Shown: in pieces, positions 42,196-50,908 of the stretch
Layout: the number at the start of each line of letters is the position of its first letter
Position numbering within the stretch: position 1 is the stretch's first letter
DNA from: Alphaproteobacteria bacterium
GTDB lineage: Bacteria; Pseudomonadota; Alphaproteobacteria; Micropepsales; Micropepsaceae
Direction: 5' to 3'
Length of the DNA stretch: 64,000 nt
NCBI GenBank assembly: GCA_021325375.1
Contig: JAJPHG010000024.1
Location: 225,184 to 289,183, forward strand
Program-made: the position numbers and the translations under genes
Notes under the pieces: generated by a model
What the model saw: only the letters and a program-made list of their open reading frames with translations
Database searches by the model: none
What the model was told of the DNA's origin: nothing

Positions 42196-44649
42196 ATGCG
42201 GCCTGATCTTCCTTGGAACGTGGCAGGCATTCCGCCCGAGGCGCGCGAAGCGGCACGCGCGGCGGCGAGGCGTGAAGGCCTGTCGGTCGGCGAGTGGCTT
42301 ACGCGGCGCATCCTGCGCAGCTTCGCCGACGCCGGGGATGAGGACGAATTGACCCGCGACAGCTTGGCCCCCAGGACCTACGCCGCCCAGGATCCGGCGG
42401 ACGCTCACGACCGTGAGACGACCGAGGCGCTCGAGCGCGTCTCGCGCAGCGGGGCGGAGCTCAAGGACGTCTATCGCCGCATCGAGGAGCAGCTGCGCGG
42501 CGTCGCGCGGCGCATGGACTCCGCCGAGCGCACCCAGACCGAAAGCAATCGCGCCATGAGCAAGGCCGCGACCGAGATGAACATCGCCGCGCGCGAGCAG
42601 ACGCAGGCCTTCGACCAGCTCGGCGCCCATGTCGTGGGCCTGGCCGACCGCATCGACCGCGTCGAGCGCGCCAATGCGCAGAACGGCATGAAGGACGCGG
42701 TGAAGGGCCTGCATACCGGCCTGTCGCGCCTTGCCGACCAGCTCACGCAGAACGCCACGCAATCGGCGACCCAGATCGCCTCGCTCGCCGATAATTTCGA
42801 AAACCTCGCCGGACGTCTCGGCGACGCGCGCAGCGACGCGGAAGGCACCGCGCGCAGCTTCGAAAGCCGCATGGCGGCGCTCGACGACCGCATCTACCTG
42901 GTCGAGAAGGCGTCGCAGAACACGTCGTCCGCGCTGGAGCGTGCGCTCGAGAAGCTCGACGCGCACGCCTCCGAGAAGCCGCAGGCCGAACGCCGCGAGG
43001 CCGAGACCGCCGGCGCCATCGCGCGGCTCGAGGAAAATTTCGCCAAGCTGGAAGCGCGCGGCGCCGATCCGCTGATCGAGCGGCGCCTGGACGGCATCGA
43101 GAAAAATCTGAGCGACCTGATCGAGCGTCTCGACGGCAACGAGCCCACCACCGCGCGTGCCATCGAGGACAGCCTGAAGCGCCTGCTCAACCGCGTCGAG
43201 GCGACCGAGAACCGCCAGCGCGACACGGTCTCCGAATTCCGCACCGCGCTCGGCGACACCACCGCGCGCCTGAGCGCGATGGAGACGAAGGCCGCCGCGG
43301 CGCCGCCTCCGCCGCCGCCGGCCGTCCATGCCGCGCCGCAGCCCACCTTCCCGGCCCTGCCGCAGTCCTATGACGCGCCGCCCTTCCCCGACGTGCCGAC
43401 GCCCGGCGCGCCGCCGCCTTTCGCGGCCCAGCCCGATCCGTTTGCGGCCGCGCCTGCCTATGACGCACCGCCGCCCTTCCCGGCCGAGGATCCCTTCGCC
43501 CCGGCGCAGGCGGGCGATGCGTTCGCCGCCCAGCAGCAAGCGGGCGACACCTTCCTCTCCGCAGCGCGCCGCTCCGCGCGCGCCGCCGCCAGCGCCGCCG
43601 AGGCCGAGCAGTCCTCGCGCGGTTTCGCCTGGGGCGCGGTGAGCAAGAGCGAAGCGAAAGAAGGCGGGGGCCGCACGCCTTATGTGATCATCGGCCTCGT
43701 CGTCCTGGTCGCCATCGCGCTGATCGCGGCTTTCGCGCTCAGCCAGGGCATGCTCGGCTCGTCCTCGCATCCGCAGGGCCTGGGCGCGATGTTCGCGCCG
43801 AAAGCGCCCGCGCCGCAGCCCGAGGCCGCAACGCCCCTGCATGCGGTCGCGCCCGACGCCGAGACCGCGCCGCCTGCGGCAACATCGCCCAAGGCGACGG
43901 CAAAGCCCGTCGTGGTGCCGCCGCTGCAGCAGAAGCAGGTCAACGCAGCCCCGGTCCACGCCGTTGCGCAACAGCCGCCGCCGCCCGCGCAGAACCAGCA
44001 GGCGCAGCAGCAGCAGCTCAACGTCGTCGTCCCCTCGCTCGACCACGTCACGCAGCTCGCCAATGCCGGCAACGCCAAGGCGCAGACGATCATCGGGCTC
44101 AAATATCTCAACGGCGAAGGCCGTCCGGTGAACGAGGCCGAAGCCGCCAAATGGCTGGAGCGCGCCGCGGAAGCCGGCGAACCCGTCGCGCAATACCGTC
44201 TCGGCACGCTGTACGAGCACGGCTCGGGCGTGCCCGCCGACACGGCGAAGGCGACGCACTGGTATCTCTCCGCCGCCATGCAGGGCAACCGCAAGGCGAT
44301 GCACAACATCGCCGTCGACTATGCCGAAGGCACCGGCATCAAGAAGGACCCGACCGAGGCCGCGCGCTGGTTCTCCAAGGCCGCGTCGCTCGGCCTCGTC
44401 GATTCGCAGTTCAATCTCGCCGTGCTCTACGAGCGCGGCACCGGCGTGCCGCAGAGCCTGATCGACGCGTACAAGTGGTACGCGATCGCCGCTTCCGGCG
44501 GCGACAAGGAATCCAAGGCGCGCATCGACGCGCTCGGCACGCAGCTCTCCGCCGACGACCGCGCCGCCGCCCAGCACGCCGCCGACGCCTTCAAGCCCGC
44601 GCTTCCGGATGCCCGCGCCAACGTGGCGCCGCAGCAGGGCGATCTCTGA
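42196..44649 (+). CDS. PodJ-like polarity protein: coiled coil, membrane segment, SEL1 repeats
   Basis: 817 residues. Order: N-terminal RPDLPWNVAGIPPEAREAARAAARREGLSVGEWLTRRIL (an SEL1/PodJ N-terminal motif), a long cytoplasmic coiled-coil region (about 70-370), a Pro/Ala/Phe-rich linker (about 375-490), one membrane segment (about 496-516), a second Pro-rich linker, then four SEL1-type repeats (about 615-780: AQTIIGLKYLNGEGRPVNEAEAAKWLERAAE and similar). The layout matches Caulobacter PodJ, a polar localisation factor, without the peptidoglycan-binding tail. A ribosome site is weak. Confidence 0.84.
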   Translation: MRPDLPWNVAGIPPEAREAARAAARREGLSVGEWLTRRILRSFADAGDEDELTRDSLAPRTYAAQDPADAHDRETTEALERVSRSGAELKDVYRRIEEQLRGVARRMDSAERTQTESNRAMSKAATEMNIAAREQTQAFDQLGAHVVGLADRIDRVERANAQNGMKDAVKGLHTGLSRLADQLTQNATQSATQIASLADNFENLAGRLGDARSDAEGTARSFESRMAALDDRIYLVEKASQNTSSALERALEKLDAHASEKPQAERREAETAGAIARLEENFAKLEARGADPLIERRLDGIEKNLSDLIERLDGNEPTTARAIEDSLKRLLNRVEATENRQRDTVSEFRTALGDTTARLSAMETKAAAAPPPPPPAVHAAPQPTFPALPQSYDAPPFPDVPTPGAPPPFAAQPDPFAAAPAYDAPPPFPAEDPFAPAQAGDAFAAQQQAGDTFLSAARRSARAAASAAEAEQSSRGFAWGAVSKSEAKEGGGRTPYVIIGLVVLVAIALIAAFALSQGMLGSSSHPQGLGAMFAPKAPAPQPEAATPLHAVAPDAETAPPAATSPKATAKPVVVPPLQQKQVNAAPVHAVAQQPPPPAQNQQAQQQQLNVVVPSLDHVTQLANAGNAKAQTIIGLKYLNGEGRPVNEAEAAKWLERAAEAGEPVAQYRLGTLYEHGSGVPADTAKATHWYLSAAMQGNRKAMHNIAVDYAEGTGIKKDPTEAARWFSKAASLGLVDSQFNLAVLYERGTGVPQSLIDAYKWYAIAASGGDKESKARIDALGTQLSADDRAAAQHAADAFKPALPDARANVAPQQGDL

Positions 44650-44651
44650 TC

Positions 44652-44804
44652 CCACCCTCCCCTTGAGGGAGGGTCGACAATTTGCTGAGCGGCGCGTAGC
44701 GACAGCGTACGCGCGAAGCAAATTTCGGGGAGGGGTAACCGTCCTGCTCACCCCTCCCCGAAAAATGCTCCGCATTTTTCGACCCTCCCTCAAGGCTAGG
44801 GTGG
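44652..44804 (+). repeat. R4 repeat element, copy 1
   Basis: About 153 bp bounded by CCACCCTCCCCTTGAGGGAG and CCCTCAAGGCTAGGGTGG. Internal mirrored words are AATTTGCTGAGC, GCAAATTTCGGGGAGGGG and CCCCTCCCCGAAAAATGC with TTTTTCGACCCTCC. The copy includes GGCGCGTAGCGACAGCGTACGC, missing from copy 2. It lies between the PodJ-like and TauE genes. Confidence 0.85.
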
Positions 44805-44862
44805 ACGTTGACCGCTCCGCCCCCACCGCGCACATTGGCTGCGCATCCTTCCCGCGCGATCG

Positions 44863-45780
44863 ATGGAAATCTATCTCCCCGTCGCCCAGATGTCGGTCCA
44901 TTGGCTGCTGCTTCTGGGGCTCGGCGGCGGGATCGGGTTTCTCTCAGGGCTCCTCGGCGTGGGCGGCGGGTTCCTGCTCACGCCGCTGCTGATCTTCGCA
45001 GGCATCCCGCCGGCGATCGCGGTCGCTACGACCTCGAGCCATGTCACGGCGTCGTCGATGTCGGGCGCCATCGCGCAATGGCGCAAGGGCGCGATCGACC
45101 TGAAAATGGCCTCGGTGATGACGGCGGGCGGCGTCGTCGGCACGGCCGCGGGCGTGTGGCTGTTCAGCCTGTTGCGGCGCTCGGGCCAGATGGACCTGGT
45201 CGTCTCGGCCGCCTATGTCGTCCTCCTCGGCACCATCGGCGCGGTGATGCTGCGCGAGAGCCTGTCGAGCCTGCGCGCGGCGCGCGGCGGCGTCTCCGCC
45301 GAGTCGCGGCGCCTGCGCCACAACTGGATCCAGCGCCTGCCGCTCAAGGACCGCTTCCCCGCCTCGCGCCTCTACATCAGCGTGCTGGCGCCGGTCGGCA
45401 TCGGCTTCGCGGTAGGCCTGCTCTCGGCGGTGATGGGCATCGGCGGCGGCTTTTTGATCGTGCCCGCGATGATCTATGGCCTGCGCATGCCCACCAACGT
45501 CGTGATGGGCACCTCGCTGGCGCAGATCATCGTCATCACGGCAACAGCGACGATCCTGCAATCGTTCGGCAACCACGCCGTCGACGCGATGCTGGCGCTG
45601 TTCCTGATCGTGGGCGGCGTGCTCGGCGCGCAGTTCGGCGTGCGCGCGTCGTCGCGCCTGCGCGGCGAGCAGCTGCGCTTTCTCCTGGCGCTCCTCATCC
45701 TCGCCGTCGGCGCGATGCTGCTCTACGGCCTCGTCGCCAAGCCCGCCGATCTCTTCAGCGTCATGATGGGTGCTGCATGA
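44863..45780 (+). CDS. Sulfite exporter TauE/SafE family permease
   Basis: 305 residues with about eight membrane segments. Two TauE-type halves begin GIGFLSGLLGVGGGFLLTPLLIFAGIPP and GIGFAVGLLSAVMGIGGGFLIVPAMIYGLRMP, the conserved inverted-repeat signatures. The stop overlaps the ATG of the TIGR02186 gene. The family moves organosulfur anions or sulfite across the inner membrane; the substrate here is unknown. Confidence 0.9.
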   Translation: MEIYLPVAQMSVHWLLLLGLGGGIGFLSGLLGVGGGFLLTPLLIFAGIPPAIAVATTSSHVTASSMSGAIAQWRKGAIDLKMASVMTAGGVVGTAAGVWLFSLLRRSGQMDLVVSAAYVVLLGTIGAVMLRESLSSLRAARGGVSAESRRLRHNWIQRLPLKDRFPASRLYISVLAPVGIGFAVGLLSAVMGIGGGFLIVPAMIYGLRMPTNVVMGTSLAQIIVITATATILQSFGNHAVDAMLALFLIVGGVLGAQFGVRASSRLRGEQLRFLLALLILAVGAMLLYGLVAKPADLFSVMMGAA

Positions 45781-46526
45781 GGGCGGCCGTCATCCTTTTC
45801 GCCGCCGCCTTCGCAGCTTCTCCGGCGCTTGCGGGCGAGAACCTCGTCTCGGGCCTGTCGCAGGACAGGATCGAGATCCGCTCGACCTATAACGGCACCG
45901 AGATCACCGTCTTCGGCGCGGTGGAGCGGCCCGAGAGCGGCGCGCGTCCCGACATCGCCGTCGTCGTGCGCGGACCTGCGACCGACATGCGCGTGCGCCA
46001 CAAGGACCGCGTGCTCGGCATCTGGATCAACACCAACCGCGAAATCCTCTACTGCATGCCGGGCTACTTCTTCACCGCATCGAACCGGCCGCTCGCGGAC
46101 ATCGCGAGCGATGCGGTGCGCCGTCAATACGGGCTCGGTCTGGCGGCGTTGATGCCGCGCGCGGCGATGGGCGGCCACGATCCGCGGCCCTTCATCCAGG
46201 CGGCGATCCGCGCCGAGGAGAGGAACAAGCTCTATGCCGAGGAGGGCAAGGGCGTCGAGTTCCTGAGCGGCACGCTGTTCCGCGCGCGGGTGCCGCTGCC
46301 GGCCTCGGCGCCGCGCGGCGACTACACCGCGGACGTCTATCTGCTGCGCGGCGGCCGCGTGATCGGTAAGCCGCACGAATCCAGGCTCACCATCGACCAG
46401 ACGGGGACGGAGCGGCGCGTCTACGATTTCTCGCGCGACAACCCGTTGGCCTACGGGCTTTCGACGGTCGCGATGGCGATGGCGTTCGGCTGGCTCTCTT
46501 CGCTCGCCTTCCGCCGCATGGAGTGA
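45777..46526 (+). CDS. TIGR02186 family membrane-anchored protein
   Basis: 249 residues: signal peptide (about 1-19), a periplasmic domain with LSQDRIEIRSTYNGTEITVFGAV and VVVRGPATDMRVRHKDRVLGIWINTN, and a C-terminal membrane anchor near 225-242. The family is commonly encoded beside TauE/SafE permeases, as here (ATGA overlap), suggesting a partner for that transporter. The last 76 bp overlap the 3' end of pdeM on the other strand. Confidence 0.87.
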   Translation: MRAAVILFAAAFAASPALAGENLVSGLSQDRIEIRSTYNGTEITVFGAVERPESGARPDIAVVVRGPATDMRVRHKDRVLGIWINTNREILYCMPGYFFTASNRPLADIASDAVRRQYGLGLAALMPRAAMGGHDPRPFIQAAIRAEERNKLYAEEGKGVEFLSGTLFRARVPLPASAPRGDYTADVYLLRGGRVIGKPHESRLTIDQTGTERRVYDFSRDNPLAYGLSTVAMAMAFGWLSSLAFRRME

Positions 46527-47200
46527 AACGCGCCGCGTCCCGCGACCGCATAGACGCGCGCGGTGCCGAGCGCGAAGGCGCCGAACGCGCCTTCGAACAG
46601 CGCGCCGATCGCGGGATCGCGCAGATCGAGCCCGCCCGCATAGGCGCCGAAGGCCGGCAGCACCATGCGCCGCCCATCCGAGACGAAGCAGCGCCGGCGC
46701 AGGCTGCGGCCGCGCCGCGTCACCGTGGTGCAGGGATGCAGATGTCCCGCGATCTCGCCCGGCTGGAAGAACACGCCGGGCTCGTGGCGGAAGAGGAGGC
46801 CTGCGAGCCTGATCTCAGGCACGATCGCGCCGCCGAGCCAGGATGGCGGCGCGGGATCGTGGTTGCCCGTGATCCAGACCCATTCCGCGCCGCGGCCGAG
46901 CCGCGCCAGCGCCGCGCGCTCGCCGTCGTCGAGGCGTTCGGCAGCGTCACGGTCGTGAAAGGAATCTCCGAGGGCCACGATGCGCCTTGGCGCGCGCCGC
47001 GCGATCGCCTCCGCCATGCGGCGCAGCGTCGTGCGCGTGTCGTAAGGCGGCAGAAGCGCGCCGCGCCTGGCATAGGACGACCCCTTCTCGAAATGGATGT
47101 CGGCGAAGACGAGCGTCGCCTGCTCCGGCCACCACGCAGCGCCCGACGCATCGAGCACCAGCGTCTCGCCGTTCACGTCGATGGAGAGGTCGTCGGTCAT
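46451..47200 (-). CDS. pdeM: Ligase-associated DNA damage response endonuclease PdeM
   Basis: 249 residues, a calcineurin-like metallophosphatase. Metal ligands: FADIHFEKG near residue 33, IVALGDSFHD near 75, WITGNHDP near 110, and RHEPG plus GHLHPC further on. This fits PdeM of the ligase-associated repair set. It follows the Lhr-type helicase on the same strand, separated by R4 copy 2. The start MTDDLS at 47200 excludes frame sequence that belongs to the repeat. Confidence 0.88.
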   Translation of the reverse strand: MTDDLSIDVNGETLVLDASGAAWWPEQATLVFADIHFEKGSSYARRGALLPPYDTRTTLRRMAEAIARRAPRRIVALGDSFHDRDAAERLDDGERAALARLGRGAEWVWITGNHDPAPPSWLGGAIVPEIRLAGLLFRHEPGVFFQPGEIAGHLHPCTTVTRRGRSLRRRCFVSDGRRMVLPAFGAYAGGLDLRDPAIGALFEGAFGAFALGTARVYAVAGRGAFHSMRRKASEESQPNAIAIATVESP

Positions 47201-47211
47201 GTACTCCCTAC

Positions 47212-47344
47212 TACCCTCCCCTTGAGGGAGGGTCGACAATTTGCTGAGCACGGCGAAGCAAATTTCGGGGAGGGGTAACCGTCCTGCTCACCCCTCCCCG
47301 AAAAATGCTTCGCATTTTTCGACCCTCCTCAAGGGGAGGGTTGG
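47212..47344 (+). repeat. R4 repeat element, copy 2
   Basis: About 133 bp with the same end and core words as copy 1 (ACCCTCCCCTTGAGGGAGGG; GACCCTCCTCAAGGGGAGGG; GAAAAATGCTTCGCATTTTTC). It exactly occupies the gap between the helicase stop (47345) and pdeM start (47200). Confidence 0.85.
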
Positions 47345-49867
47345 CTATATCCGCATCGCGTCCGCTATCAGCGATTCCTCCGCCTCGCGCAGGATATCCT
47401 CATGCGCCTCGCCCGCCACCATCTCCTTGCTGATCTCGAGCAATGCCGGCACCGCGAGCGGCGAGACGCGGTCGAGGCGTTTGGTCACGATGCGGCCCCT
47501 CACGCGCGCGAGCATCTCCGCCAGCCGCGCGATGTCGAGGAGGCCGGTTGCCGCATCCTCGTAGGTCGCGCGCAACAGGATGTGGTCGGGCTCGTGCTCG
47601 CGCAGCACGTCATAGATGAGATCGGAGGAGAACGTCACCTGCCGCCCGGTCTTCTCGCGCCCGGGGAAGCGGCGCTCGATCAGGCCCGCGATGATCGCGC
47701 AATTGCGGAAGGTGCGTTTGTAGAGGTTGCTTTCGGCGAGCCACGCGTCGAGATCGTCGCCCAGCATGTCCTCGTCGAAGAGCTTCGCCATGTCGAGCCC
47801 GCCCATGTCGCGCAGGGCCCAGATCGCGAGCGCGTATTCGTTGGCGGAGAAGCCCAGGGGCCGCATGCGCAGGCGTTCGAGCCTGCGCGTGATCAGCATG
47901 CCCAGCGTCTGGTGCGCCAGCCGCCCCTCGAAGGGATAGCAGACGAGATATTGCTTGGCTCCGCGCGGGAACGTCTCGACCAGGAGCTGGCCGGGCTTGG
48001 GGATGATCGAGCGCCATTCCTGGATGCGCAGCCATTCGTGCACCGGCTCGGGCAGCACGTCCCAGGTCTCGGGCTTGGACACCATCTCGCGCACGCGCTG
48101 CGCCAAAAACGTCGAGAGCGGGAACTTGCCGCCATTGTAGGACGGCACCTGCGCCTCGGGATCGCGCGTGCGCGTCACATAGGCGGCGTCCTCGCGGATG
48201 CCCTCGAAGCGCAGCACGTCGCCGGCGAAGGTGAAGGTGTCGCCCGGCACGAGCTGCTCGACGAAATACTCCTCGAGCTGGCCGAGCGAGCGGCCGCCGG
48301 CGCCGGTCGGCCGGCCTTTCGACTGCAGGCGGATGTCGATCATCGGGTCCTCGACGATGACGCCGACATTCATGCGGTATTGCTGGGCGACGCGCGGATG
48401 GGCGACGCGCCACTTGCCCTCGTCCGTGCGGCGCAGGCGCGCGTAGCGGTCGTAGCGCTTGAGCGCATAGCCGCCGGTGGCGACGAAATCGAGCACGCGG
48501 TCGAATTCGTCGCGCGAAAGCGACTTGTAAGGCGAGGCCGACGCGATCTCGGCATAGAGCGCATCGGCGTCGAACGGCGCGGCGCAGGCGCTGCCGAGCA
48601 CGTGCTGGGCGAGCACGTCGAGGCCGCCCTTGCGCAGACGGTCGCCGTCGAGCTCGCCCGCCATCACCGCGTCGCGCGCCGCTTCGCATTCCAGCACCTC
48701 GAAGCGGTTCGACGGCACGAGCAGCGCCTTCGACGGCTCGTCGAGGCGGTGGTTGGCGCGGCCGATGCGCTGCACCAGGCGCGCGGCGCCCTTCGGAGCC
48801 CCGATGCAGATGACATTGTCGACCGCGCCCCAGTCGATGCCGAGATCGAGCGTCGAGGTGCACACCACCGCGCGCAGGTTGCCGCGCGTCATCGCGCTCT
48901 CGACCTTGCGGCGCTGGGCGGGCGCGAGCGAGCCGTGATGCAGCGCGATGGCGAGGTTGTCCTCGTTCAGCCGCCACAATTGCTGGAAGGTCAGCTCGGC
49001 CTGGGCGCGCGTGTTGACGAAGACGAGCGAGGTCTTGGCGCGCCTGATCGCGTCCAGAACGTCGGCCATCGCGTGCCGCGCCAGATGCCCCGACCACGGC
49101 ACATGGGCGTCGGAGGCGAGGATCGAGATCTCAGGCTGCGCACCGGCCGCGCCGCGCACCAGTTCGGTCCCAGGCGCGAGGAACTCCATCAACGGCTTCG
49201 GATCGGCGACCGTCGCCGACAGGCCGACGCTGCGATGCCCGGGCGCCAGCGCACGCAGCCGTGCGAGCCCGAGCGCCAGCAGATCGCCGCGCTTGGTGTT
49301 GTTGATCGCGTGCAGCTCGTCGAGAACGACGGCGCGAAGATTCTTGAACAGCCGCGGCGCCTCGCGCGAGGCGATGAGCAGCGCCAGCTGCTCGGGCGTG
49401 GTCAGCAGGATGTCGGGCGGCAGCGTCTTCTGGCGCTGGCGGCGCGAGGCGGGCGTGTCGCCGGTGCGCGTCTCGATGCGCACGCCCAGGCCCATCTCCG
49501 CCACCGGCGTCTCGAGGTTGCGCGCGACGTCGACGGCGAGCGCCTTGAGCGGCGAGATGTAGAGCGTGTGCAATTCGCGCGGCCGCCGCGCGGGCAGCGC
49601 CGCGAGCTCGATCAGGCTGGGCAGAAACCCCGCCAGCGTCTTGCCGCCGCCGGTGGGCGCGACGAGCAGCACGGACTTGCCCTGCGCGGCGCGTTCGATC
49701 AGCGCCAGCTGATGCGGCCGCGCGCTCCAGCCGCGCGAGGCGAACCAATTCGCGAAAGCCTCAGGAAGAAAAGAATCTCCCTCTCCCCCGCGAAGCGGGG
49801 GGCACTGAGCGTCAGCGAAGTGCGGTTGGGGTGAGGGGGTCGTGCCGGCAGCGCTCACTGCAGCCAC
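47345..49867 (-). CDS. Ligase-associated DNA damage response DEXH-box helicase (Lhr type)
   Basis: 840 residues from GTG 49867. Walker A VLLVAPTGGGKTLAGFLPSL near residue 70, DEAH-type box VVLDELHAINNTKRG near 185, motif III SATVADP, and helicase C VFVNTRAQAELTFQQL, VVCTSTLDLGIDWGAVD, QRIGRANHRLDE. This matches TIGR04121-type repair helicases, normally found with pdeM, an ATP-dependent ligase and an exonuclease; only pdeM is here. The family's start (LPEAFANWFASRGW) begins at about residue 34; the first ~30 codons, including every in-frame start codon, lie in R5. Confidence 0.92.
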   Translation of the reverse strand: MAAVSAAGTTPSPQPHFADAQCPPLRGGEGDSFLPEAFANWFASRGWSARPHQLALIERAAQGKSVLLVAPTGGGKTLAGFLPSLIELAALPARRPRELHTLYISPLKALAVDVARNLETPVAEMGLGVRIETRTGDTPASRRQRQKTLPPDILLTTPEQLALLIASREAPRLFKNLRAVVLDELHAINNTKRGDLLALGLARLRALAPGHRSVGLSATVADPKPLMEFLAPGTELVRGAAGAQPEISILASDAHVPWSGHLARHAMADVLDAIRRAKTSLVFVNTRAQAELTFQQLWRLNEDNLAIALHHGSLAPAQRRKVESAMTRGNLRAVVCTSTLDLGIDWGAVDNVICIGAPKGAARLVQRIGRANHRLDEPSKALLVPSNRFEVLECEAARDAVMAGELDGDRLRKGGLDVLAQHVLGSACAAPFDADALYAEIASASPYKSLSRDEFDRVLDFVATGGYALKRYDRYARLRRTDEGKWRVAHPRVAQQYRMNVGVIVEDPMIDIRLQSKGRPTGAGGRSLGQLEEYFVEQLVPGDTFTFAGDVLRFEGIREDAAYVTRTRDPEAQVPSYNGGKFPLSTFLAQRVREMVSKPETWDVLPEPVHEWLRIQEWRSIIPKPGQLLVETFPRGAKQYLVCYPFEGRLAHQTLGMLITRRLERLRMRPLGFSANEYALAIWALRDMGGLDMAKLFDEDMLGDDLDAWLAESNLYKRTFRNCAIIAGLIERRFPGREKTGRQVTFSSDLIYDVLREHEPDHILLRATYEDAATGLLDIARLAEMLARVRGRIVTKRLDRVSPLAVPALLEISKEMVAGEAHEDILREAEESLIADAMRI

Positions 49868-49917
49868 CCCCTCACCCTAGCCCTCTCCCCCACCTTCGTG
49901 GGGGAGAGGGAATTCTT
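49771..49917 (+). repeat. R5 repeat element
   Basis: About 147 bp bounded by AGAATCTCCCTCTCCCCC and GGGGGAGAGGGAATTCT, containing CGCGAAGCGGGG and CACCCCCTCACCCTAGCCCTC words common in mobile palindromic repeats. It lies between the helicase and the dienoyl-CoA reductase and overlaps the helicase 5' end by about 97 bp. A single copy is in the window. Confidence 0.75.
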
Positions 49918-49994
49918 TTGGAAACACATCGCTGCTTTTGCCAGGACCGGTTCTCCCACCTACTCTGCCCCAACGCCACCCAGAGGAACAGATC

Positions 49995-50894
49995 ATGTAC
50001 AATCTCATGTTCAAGGACGGCTCGTTGAAGGGCAAGCGCATCCTGGTGACGGGCGGCGGCACGGGGCTGGGCGAGGTGATGGCACAGGCCTACGCCCAGC
50101 TCGGCGCCACCGTCTATATCTGCGGCCGCCGGGCGGGCGTGGTGGAGGAGACGGCCAAGCGCATCGCCGGCGAGACCGGCGCGAAGGTCGTGGGCCTGGG
50201 CTGCGACATCCGCGTCGCGGAAGCCGTCGACGAGATGATCGCCGGGATCTGGGAGGACGGCGGCGCGCTCACCGGCCTCGTCAACAACGCGGCGGGCAAC
50301 TTCATCAGCCGCACCAAGGACCTCACGCCCAAGGGCTTCAACGCGATCTCGGACATCGTTTTCCGCGGCACGTTCTACGTGACGCTGGCCTGCGGCAAGC
50401 GCTGGATCGCGGCCGGGCAGAAGGCGAGCGTGATCTCGATCCTGACGACATGGATCTGGAACGGCGGCCCGTTCACCGTGCCTTCGGCGATGGCGAAGGC
50501 GGGCGTGAACATCATGATCAAGTCGCTCGCCACCGAATGGGGACCGAACGGCATCCGCCTGAACGCGATCGCGCCGGGCCCCTTCCCGACCAAAGGCGCG
50601 TGGGAGCGGCTCTCGCCCAAGGCCGGCGGCAGCAACGAGCTCTCCGACGTCGGCGGGCGCATCCCGATGGGACGCAACGGCGAGATGGTCGAGCTCGCCA
50701 ACCTCGCGGTGTTCCTGATGGCGGACGGCTGCGAATATCTCACCGGACAGACCATCGCCATCGACGGCGCGGGGCATCTGGGCGGCTCGGGGAACTTCTC
50801 GGGCCTCGCGCGACTCGATGACGCGCAGTGGGATGCGATCGGACGCGAGATCCGCTCCGCCAACGACAAGGACAAGGCGCAGCGCACGACGTAA
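49995..50894 (+). CDS. 2,4-dienoyl-CoA reductase-like SDR
   Basis: 299 residues starting MYNLMFKDGSLKGKRILVTGGGTGLGEVMAQAYAQ. LTGLVNNAAGNFIS is near residue 95. In place of the usual Tyr-x3-Lys, the catalytic region reads FTVPSAMAKAGVNIMIKSLATEWG, matching the SASAKAG region of mitochondrial-type 2,4-dienoyl-CoA reductase, and APGPFPTKGAWERL follows as in that enzyme. It would reduce 2,4-dienoyl-CoA esters with NADPH, fitting the ECH1-like isomerase at 28384. Confidence 0.87.
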   Translation: MYNLMFKDGSLKGKRILVTGGGTGLGEVMAQAYAQLGATVYICGRRAGVVEETAKRIAGETGAKVVGLGCDIRVAEAVDEMIAGIWEDGGALTGLVNNAAGNFISRTKDLTPKGFNAISDIVFRGTFYVTLACGKRWIAAGQKASVISILTTWIWNGGPFTVPSAMAKAGVNIMIKSLATEWGPNGIRLNAIAPGPFPTKGAWERLSPKAGGSNELSDVGGRIPMGRNGEMVELANLAVFLMADGCEYLTGQTIAIDGAGHLGGSGNFSGLARLDDAQWDAIGREIRSANDKDKAQRTT

Positions 50895-50908
50895 GACTCC
50901 GTAGACGG

